Below, piece by piece: positions 40,533-46,419 of a DNA stretch of 46,419 nucleotides (within the stretch, counting starts at the first letter, position 1; each line of letters opens with the position of its first letter). The stretch comes from Microcaldota archaeon. Lineage in GTDB: Archaea > Micrarchaeota > Micrarchaeia > Micrarchaeales > CABMGC01. Below the pieces are notes generated by a model. It saw only the letters and a list, made by a program, of their open reading frames with translations, ran no database searches and had not been told where the DNA came from. The stretch covers positions 1-46,419 of the forward strand of contig JAJZLJ010000032.1 in the NCBI GenBank assembly GCA_021850625.1. The letters run 5' to 3'. The position numbers and the translations under genes are program-made.

Positions 40533-40593
40533 GAGGCAGTTATTTTTTTGTTTTTATATTTTCTTGTGATGTCCTCCGCCGCTAAGAATTAAA

Positions 40594-41985
40594 TTAATGA
40601 ATTAGTAGTGATGGCATTATGCCAAAAATAATGGTAATGGCAAGAAGAAAGATCTCTGAGTATAACACACTGTTTACCAAATATCCAGTTTGAACTGATC
40701 TTCCAGAAAGAAACACTCGTTCTATTATCCAGAAAAGCAGTGCACCAAGAAGAATTACGCTTAGTAATGGAATTAATGCTATAGCACCAAAGGTAGTGAA
40801 TGCCGCTGTAAATATAAGAAGATCAGCTATAAATCCTACAGTAAGAGGTATTCCAACTGTAGCAAAGGTAGCTGCTATGAATAAGTATGCTAATGCATGA
40901 AAGTTCTTTATCACACCTTTTAATGCTGATATATCTAAAGTTCCATAAAGCTCCTTTAATGTTCCTGCAACAAGGAAAAGCATTGATATTGCTATGGCAT
41001 GACCTAACATACCATAAAGAGCACCGTTAACTCCAAGAATACTTCCAGAAGCTATACCTATAGAGACTATTGCCATGTCAGTTATACTGCTATAAGCTAT
41101 AGTTCGCTTAAGGTTTGATTGGCGCATAGCAACAAAAACCGAGTATAGTGCAGATAATGAAAAGATTGCGGCAAGATATATCTCATAATTTTTGAATATA
41201 GGAAGCATAAAGCTTGTTAGTATAAGCCCATAACCACCGAACTTAAGCAAAACACCAGCAAGTATCATGCTGCCCTGAGTAGGAGCCTGTGTATGTGCAT
41301 CTGGAAGCCAGTTATGAAATGGAAAAATAGGTATCTTTATCATAAATGAAACTAGAAGAAGTATTAGTATTATAAGTTGCGTAGTTGGAGGTATTGTAGA
41401 AGCAGTAGCTATTATCTGGGATATTGAAAAGGTATTTGGAGTTATATTTATATAGATAAAAAGAATAGCTACAAGAAGCAAAAGACTAGATATTATAGAG
41501 TACAGAATGAACTTTATGGCTGCATACCTTCTGTTTGATGCACCATATAGATAAATAATAAAAAACATTGAGAACTCTGCTATCTCCCAGAAAACATAAA
41601 GAAAAAGTAAGCTTGAGGATAGAAATAAGGCTATTGATGAACCTTCTATTAATGCAAATAATATAGCATATGTGCGCTTATTATCTTTAATAAAGTAATC
41701 GATACCTATAGATGAGGCTGCGAAAACAATAGCCGCCATTATTTCAAGTATTAAGGTATTTTGCGTTAGAGAAAAACCTACATTAAAACCAAGATAATTA
41801 AGAGATATTGGAGCTGTAAGATAAGATTGTGAGGTTAATGATCCATAAAGCAAGAGAAATGATAGCAAAAGAACCAGTATTGCGCTTACTGACTGCACCT
41901 TTTTTATTAGGTATGCAGGTATTACAAGAAGTATAGGTATTGAAAGAAAGGGTATTAGTATTATAAAAAACAGTAAAGGGAACAT
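40594..41985 (-). CDS. nuoM: Complex I subunit NuoM (opposite strand)
   Basis: FPFHNWLPDAHTQAPTQGSMILAGVLLKFGGYGL; ATG at 41985. Confidence 0.93.
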   Translation of the reverse strand: MFPLLFFIILIPFLSIPILLVIPAYLIKKVQSVSAILVLLLSFLLLYGSLTSQSYLTAPISLNYLGFNVGFSLTQNTLILEIMAAIVFAASSIGIDYFIKDNKRTYAILFALIEGSSIALFLSSSLLFLYVFWEIAEFSMFFIIYLYGASNRRYAAIKFILYSIISSLLLLVAILFIYINITPNTFSISQIIATASTIPPTTQLIILILLLVSFMIKIPIFPFHNWLPDAHTQAPTQGSMILAGVLLKFGGYGLILTSFMLPIFKNYEIYLAAIFSLSALYSVFVAMRQSNLKRTIAYSSITDMAIVSIGIASGSILGVNGALYGMLGHAIAISMLFLVAGTLKELYGTLDISALKGVIKNFHALAYLFIAATFATVGIPLTVGFIADLLIFTAAFTTFGAIALIPLLSVILLGALLFWIIERVFLSGRSVQTGYLVNSVLYSEIFLLAITIIFGIMPSLLIH

Positions 41986-42010
41986 TATATAACCGTTCAA
42001 TATATAATTC

Positions 42011-42835
42011 TTGTTAAAAAAGTATATAAATGCTGGTGATGACACGGAATCTAACTCATACGAAGAGGACATAAGTAAGATTATTGATCAAAATGGAGGG
42101 CTTATTGATAAAAAAATGGCATCTCAAATAAAAAATACTCAGGAAGCTACAAAAAGTTATCAGAAACTAACCGTTGATTTGCTCTTAAAACATGAAGTAG
42201 TAGATGGAAGCATAGTTAACATTGAGGATAAGGTATATAGAGTATTTAATAAAATAAAGATGGAGATTAATGGAACTCCAAGAATAAAAAGAGTGGTAGT
42301 TCTTGGAGCTGAAGCTCGCACAGTCTCAATCTCGTTATGGGATAAAAATTGTAATTTTATAGACTCAATGCTAATACAAAGGGGAGATAGTGTGTCTATA
42401 AGCAGCCTTAAGGTGAGAAAGGTATCAGATGACATAGAATTGTCTAGTACCTCTGGAACTTACATAAGCAGAGTAGTACCATCATATAATTTTAAATCTA
42501 ATTTTTCAGAACTCTCTGAAAATGAGAGAAATATAGATATAATGGGAAGAATACTTTCAGTAAGTCCCATAAGATACTTCAAGGACCTTGATGGTAAGCA
42601 GAGCGGAGTTTCAGAGTGCAGTATAACCGATGGAAAAACAGAAGCGCATGTGACTCTTTGGAGATCATCTAGCGGCTACTCTACCGATATGCATCCTGGA
42701 GCATATATTAAATTAGAGTTTGTTTCTGTAAAAAAAATAGATGATAAACTAGAGATAACTGCCACAGACGCCTCAAGAATATTAATAGGACAGGGTTTAG
42801 GATCATTGATTGGAAAGATAGGAAAAAATCAGTAG
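42011..42835 (+). CDS. OB-fold single-stranded DNA-binding (RPA-like) protein
   Basis: NIDIMGRILSVSPIRYFKDLDGKQSGVSECSITDGKTEAHVTLWR; TTG start, no in-frame ATG near. Confidence 0.75.
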   Translation: MLKKYINAGDDTESNSYEEDISKIIDQNGGLIDKKMASQIKNTQEATKSYQKLTVDLLLKHEVVDGSIVNIEDKVYRVFNKIKMEINGTPRIKRVVVLGAEARTVSISLWDKNCNFIDSMLIQRGDSVSISSLKVRKVSDDIELSSTSGTYISRVVPSYNFKSNFSELSENERNIDIMGRILSVSPIRYFKDLDGKQSGVSECSITDGKTEAHVTLWRSSSGYSTDMHPGAYIKLEFVSVKKIDDKLEITATDASRILIGQGLGSLIGKIGKNQ

Positions 42836-42898
42836 TTAAAACTTAAATTTAACAAAGTATAAAATAAAACTTGAATAAAAGCAAAAAACAGAAAGCTA

Positions 42899-42906
42899 TT
42901 TATATA
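42899..42906 (+). promoter_or_regulatory. TATA box for candidate ncRNA
   Basis: TTTATATA preceded by AGAAAG; centre about 25 nt upstream of the first base of the 11-bp stem at 42927. Confidence 0.4.
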
Positions 42907-42926
42907 ATGGTCTATAAATCAAATAG

Positions 42927-43026
42927 TTTTCTGAGGGGTTTGTTGAGAACTTATTTTTATCCCACCCAAATCCCAAAATCTTTTCTCTTTGGAATGTGCA
43001 ATGCACATTCCTACCCTCGGAAAACA
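42927..43026 (+). ncRNA. Candidate novel structured ncRNA (~100 nt)
   Basis: Terminal stem TTTTCTGAGGG/CCCTCGGAAAA (11 bp, one G-U), internal hairpin GGAATGTGC-AAT-GCACATTCC, alternative helix GGGGTTTG/CAAATCCC. Confidence 0.4.
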
Positions 43027-43047
43027 ATAAATATTTTAAAAAACAAC

Positions 43048-43794
43048 TTAACGTATCTTTTCTCTTTCTGCCGTGGTATTTACCTCTTCTATAGATATAT
43101 CTATTTGAGGTACATGCTTTAATGCGTCCCTTATAACAGCTACCTCATCTTCTATCTTTTGCCTTTCAGAGTCGTCTATTATTGCTACTGTAAAGTTAGT
43201 TATGTGCAGTGCTGATGAGGATAATTGTATATCGCAAAGCGATTCGATTAAGTTTGTATGTTGAGATACGTAAGTAGAGTCGTAAGGAAGCTCAAGCTGG
43301 CTGCACATCTCAGAGTACTTCATGCTTGAAGGCCTTGAAAGGATCATCCTTTTTTCTCCGGTTACTTGATAACTCGTATCTGCCATTCTTGAGCTCACTG
43401 CCATTGTAGGATAATGATGTTGTATAAAATTAATACCAAGTTCTTGAAGCTTAATACTTAAATCATCTGGAGAACGACATATGTTAGAGTAATTATTCTT
43501 TGAATAAGACCTTATTGTCGATATAAGACCTTTCTCTATCTCCTGCGTAGAACCTTCCCCTTTTGACATTATAGCATGTGTAAACTTGCAAGCTCCGCAA
43601 TCATTGTGTGGCATATAGAAAATAGATGAAATACTGTTTTTCTCTGTTAAAGAATTCAATGTATTAATTACACCTGGAGGATTTGCAGCTGCAGTCCTTA
43701 CAAATATAGTTCTTCCATCATTTATTGAATCTGCTATCCTATTCATTCTGGCATCCATACATATAATAGCTATTTTATTTGGTTGTACTTCCAT
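43048..43794 (-). CDS. Beta-carbonic-anhydrase-like protein
   Basis: CMDARMNR (CxDxR), FVRTAAANPPGV, MPHNDCGACKF (HxxC). Confidence 0.65.
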   Translation of the reverse strand: MEVQPNKIAIICMDARMNRIADSINDGRTIFVRTAAANPPGVINTLNSLTEKNSISSIFYMPHNDCGACKFTHAIMSKGEGSTQEIEKGLISTIRSYSKNNYSNICRSPDDLSIKLQELGINFIQHHYPTMAVSSRMADTSYQVTGEKRMILSRPSSMKYSEMCSQLELPYDSTYVSQHTNLIESLCDIQLSSSALHITNFTVAIIDDSERQKIEDEVAVIRDALKHVPQIDISIEEVNTTAEREKIR

Positions 43795-43906
43795 TTTTAC
43801 ACCTTAAAAATTTTTTTATATGACATTGTAATTAGATTCAATATAATTAAGATTAGGAATAGTGAGTGTGTTAGTAACTCATGGTTTTTTGATCTCATTA
43901 TTACAT

Positions 43907-43922
43907 ACCTTAGGGGTAAGGT
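43907..43922. other. Intergenic inverted repeat ACCTTA-GGGG-TAAGGT
   Basis: Perfect 6-bp stem with 4-nt loop; followed on + strand by TTTT. Confidence 0.5.
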
Positions 43923-43981
43923 TTTAAAGTTCAAGATAATTTATTAAATAAAATCATATTTATAGTTATCTATAAAGGTAA

Positions 43982-45760
43982 TCATCTGTCAATGCTTATG
44001 CCAAAGTCATCCTTTAGACGTTTTTTATTTATAGTTGTTGGAGAACCATCAAGAGGTGATTCATACTTTTTGTTTTTAGGGAATAATATAAACTCACGTA
44101 TATTTTCTGAGTTTGAAAGTATTGCTACAAGCCTATCAAAGCCCAGCGCTATGCCACCATGTATCGGAGTACCATAACTCAAGGCCTCTAAAAGAAAACC
44201 AAAGGTCTCATCTATTGTCTTGTCATTCATACCCATCATACTTAAACTTTTACGCTGTGATTCTGGATCCCGAATACGTATTGAACCACTTGCTATCTCT
44301 ACGCCATTTAATACTAAATCATACTGCCTTGCTACAACCTTTTCAGGCTCTTTTTCCATATACACTAGTGTATCCTGCTTTGGAGCTGAAAATGGATTGT
44401 GTGCAGGTTTAAGTTTTCCAGTTACCTCATCTTTTTCAAACATAGGAAACTCATCTATCCAAAGAAAAGAGTACTCTTCAGAGTACTTTCCTATTCTGTC
44501 TCCTACAATCTTTCTTATCTTGCCAATGGCATTTAAAAGAAGTTTCTCAGATGCATCTGCAAAGACAAGTATTACATCACCTTCCTTAGCCAAAAACTTT
44601 GATAATATCTTATTTGCAGTGTCTTCACCAAAGGAGTTTATTATACTTGAAGGCTCTGAACATAATTTTTTGTTGCTTACAAAAAGCCAGGTCATACCAC
44701 CGAGACCTAGTTCCTTTGCAATCTCTATTAACTTTAGCATATAGTTTTTATCAAGTTTTGATGACTCTGATCCAAACATAGCTTGAAAGGATATCGCCTT
44801 TACAAATCCTCCAGATTCGGTTATTCTTTTAAGCATGTTATAGTTGCTTTCTTTAGCCTCTTGTGTTATGTCTAGTATTTTAGACTCAAAACGAAGATCT
44901 GGTTTGTCAGAACCATAATTCTTTATGGCATCCTTGTATAGCATATGCTTGAAACCTTGCTTTATCTCTTTTTTTAGAAGCTCCTTGAAGACTCGTTGCA
45001 TCAGCTCCTCTATTAAAGATTGGATATACTTTTCATCTTTGAATGATACTTCAACATCTATCTGAGTAAACTCCGGCTGCCTATCCTCTCTTGGATCCTC
45101 GTCCCTATAGCACCTTGCAACTTGAAAGTATCTATCAAGCCCAGCTATCATGCACAGCTGTTTATAGGTCTGTGGCGATTGAGGAAGAGCATAGAACTTA
45201 TCCTGATTTGTCCTTGAAGGAACTAGAAAGGTTCTTGACCCTGTTTCATAAGTATCCTTTATCAATGTTGGTGTTTCAAGCTCAAGGAACTCCTTTTCCC
45301 AAAAAAACTTCCTTATTGATTTTGTTAGCTTGTCTCTGAACTCTATTCTTTGAATCATCTCTTTTCTCCTTAGATCAAGATATCTGTATTTTAAACGCAG
45401 CTCTTCGTTAGCAAGAAACTTTTTCTTCTCGTCTATTAGCTCAAATGGAGGCACCTTTGAGGTGCTTATTACTTCAAGCTTATTGACAAATAGCTCTATT
45501 TTCCCTGAAGGATTTTCTTGGTCTATTGTTTCCTGCTCTCTTAATTTTATTATTCCTGAAACAAAAACTACATACTCCTTTGAGATGCTCTCTGCCTGCT
45601 TTAACAATGCTCCCTCAAAAACAAGCTGCAGCGTTCCATGCCTATCTGCTAAGTCTATAAAAAGTTTGCCGCCATGATCACGTATGTATCTGCACCAGCC
45701 ATAAATAGATATGTTCTTGCCGACGTCTTTTTCGCTAAGAGAACCGCAGTTTACCTCCAT
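43982..45760 (-). CDS. aspS: Aspartyl-tRNA synthetase, bacterial type with GAD domain
   Basis: VNCGSLSEKDVGKNISIYGWCRYIRDHGG; insertion RITESGGFVKAISFQAMF...GKIRKIVGDRIG as in bacterial AspRS; GIALGFDRLV; ATG at 45760, ORF extension to 45829 enters the IS end. Confidence 0.92.
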   Translation of the reverse strand: MEVNCGSLSEKDVGKNISIYGWCRYIRDHGGKLFIDLADRHGTLQLVFEGALLKQAESISKEYVVFVSGIIKLREQETIDQENPSGKIELFVNKLEVISTSKVPPFELIDEKKKFLANEELRLKYRYLDLRRKEMIQRIEFRDKLTKSIRKFFWEKEFLELETPTLIKDTYETGSRTFLVPSRTNQDKFYALPQSPQTYKQLCMIAGLDRYFQVARCYRDEDPREDRQPEFTQIDVEVSFKDEKYIQSLIEELMQRVFKELLKKEIKQGFKHMLYKDAIKNYGSDKPDLRFESKILDITQEAKESNYNMLKRITESGGFVKAISFQAMFGSESSKLDKNYMLKLIEIAKELGLGGMTWLFVSNKKLCSEPSSIINSFGEDTANKILSKFLAKEGDVILVFADASEKLLLNAIGKIRKIVGDRIGKYSEEYSFLWIDEFPMFEKDEVTGKLKPAHNPFSAPKQDTLVYMEKEPEKVVARQYDLVLNGVEIASGSIRIRDPESQRKSLSMMGMNDKTIDETFGFLLEALSYGTPIHGGIALGFDRLVAILSNSENIREFILFPKNKKYESPLDGSPTTINKKRLKDDFGISIDR

Positions 45761-45778
45761 TGTTACACCTAATACTCC

Positions 45779-45822
45779 GTGACATCCTCCCACCCGTAAA
45801 CGGCGTGGGCTTTCTCTGCGTT
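45779..45822 (-). repeat. Right-end hairpin of IS200/IS605-type element
   Basis: Minus strand GAAAGCCCACGCCGTTTACGGGTGGGAGGATGTCAC; stem CCCAC-(G)-CCG/CGG-GTGGG with TTTA loop (45789-45809), characteristic of TnpB-element ends. Confidence 0.7.
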
Positions 45823-46419
45823 CATGCAATCACCGCATCACGCAAATGATGTGTTTTATCGGTTCTCAGTTCTTCGAGGACTGCCTCCTGTTGAGGTCTT
45901 ACATTCTCTCCCTGAGCGTGACTTTCCGCATGTCCTGCGGTAGCTTTGAGAGTTTTGCTGTCAAAATTTGAACTCGTAGAGTTCAAAGCCTTTTTGAGTA
46001 TGTTTATTGATGCGTTTAGATCTCTATTTTCTTGTAGACCACATTCTTCACAGAGATAGATTCGTTTTGATAGTGGCATACTTTGAATATTACCACAATT
46101 ACTACATATCTTTGATGTGTTTTTTGGGTCTATTTCTATTACTTTCATACCAGCACTTTCAGCCTTGTATGAAAGTAGTTGAAAAAACTTGTTCCATGAA
46201 GCATAATTTATTGATTTTGCAAGCCTATGATTTTTTACCATGTTCTGAATATTCAATTTCTCCACTGCAAATGAAGTATAGCCTGACTTTATAAGTTTAT
46301 CAGTAATTTTGTGAAGATAATTATTTGTTTGGTTATTTGCAATTTGATATTTTTTATTCATTTTATCTTTTGCAATCTGTCTTCTTTCTGAACCTTTTTT
46401 CCTTCTTGCAACTCTTTTT
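45822..46419 (-). mobile_element. tnpB: TnpB (IS605 OrfB) transposon nuclease, C-terminal part, truncated by window edge
   Basis: VEKLNIQNMVKN, CSNCGN..CEECG zinc finger, NRDLNASINI RuvC motif; reading frame stays open from 46361 to the window end (KRVARRKKGSERRQIAKDKM). Confidence 0.93.

Noticed and set aside
42927-42960. C/D-box reading of the same RNA (CTGA followed by TGTTGAG)
   Set aside because: No matching terminal box C or box D at the ends
42927-43026. H/ACA guide RNA identity for the 42.9 kb RNA (an ACA triplet follows the terminal stem)
   Set aside because: Internal loop is far too asymmetric and no K-turn or clear pseudouridylation pocket was found; kept as unclassified
42871-43122. 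83-aa + strand ORF in the track
   Set aside because: Overlaps the carbonic-anhydrase-like CDS and runs through the RNA-like stem; composition is not protein-like
44220-44744. 174-aa + strand ORF antisense to aspS
   Set aside because: Shadow ORF of a strongly recognised synthetase; no motif
1-46419. CRISPR array or cas genes
   Set aside because: No regularly spaced repeats seen and no Cas motifs; TnpB is the only RNA-guided-nuclease-related gene

Overview
AT-rich archaeal chromosome segment, gene-dense with small intergenic gaps. The mix of archaeal informational genes, acidophile-like energy genes and tiny Cys-rich proteins suggests a DPANN/ARMAN-like organism; this is inference, not shown by the sequence. 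Supported content: GatDE amidotransferase, IleRS, PheST, a bacterial-type AspRS, RfcL, a PriL-type primase subunit, ribosomal proteins S27ae and S24e, aIF5A, tRNA-Glu(CTC) on the minus strand, an 11-subunit complex I set (nuoABCDHIJKLN plus an inverted nuoM) without nuoEFG, a quinone/isoprenoid group (UbiA, polyprenyl synthetase, UbiE-like), surface proteins, and a TnpB (IS200/IS605-type) element running off the right edge. Four short CDS missing from the ORF track were recovered by reading the sequence: S27ae, a 52-aa ORF, and two Cys-rich miniproteins. Main items for a second look: (1) a PriL-like subunit whose C-terminus has lost the Fe-S cysteines; (2) an IS605-type right end abutting aspS, so a putative TnpB omega-RNA guide would be the aspS start region; (3) an unannotated, promoter-bearing structured RNA candidate at ~42.9-43.03 kb; (4) a second structured intergenic region at ~20.05-20.18 kb; (5) metallothionein-like miniproteins; (6) a tRNA-Glu with C instead of U at position 55. 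All homology calls are from motif recognition only; no database search was run.
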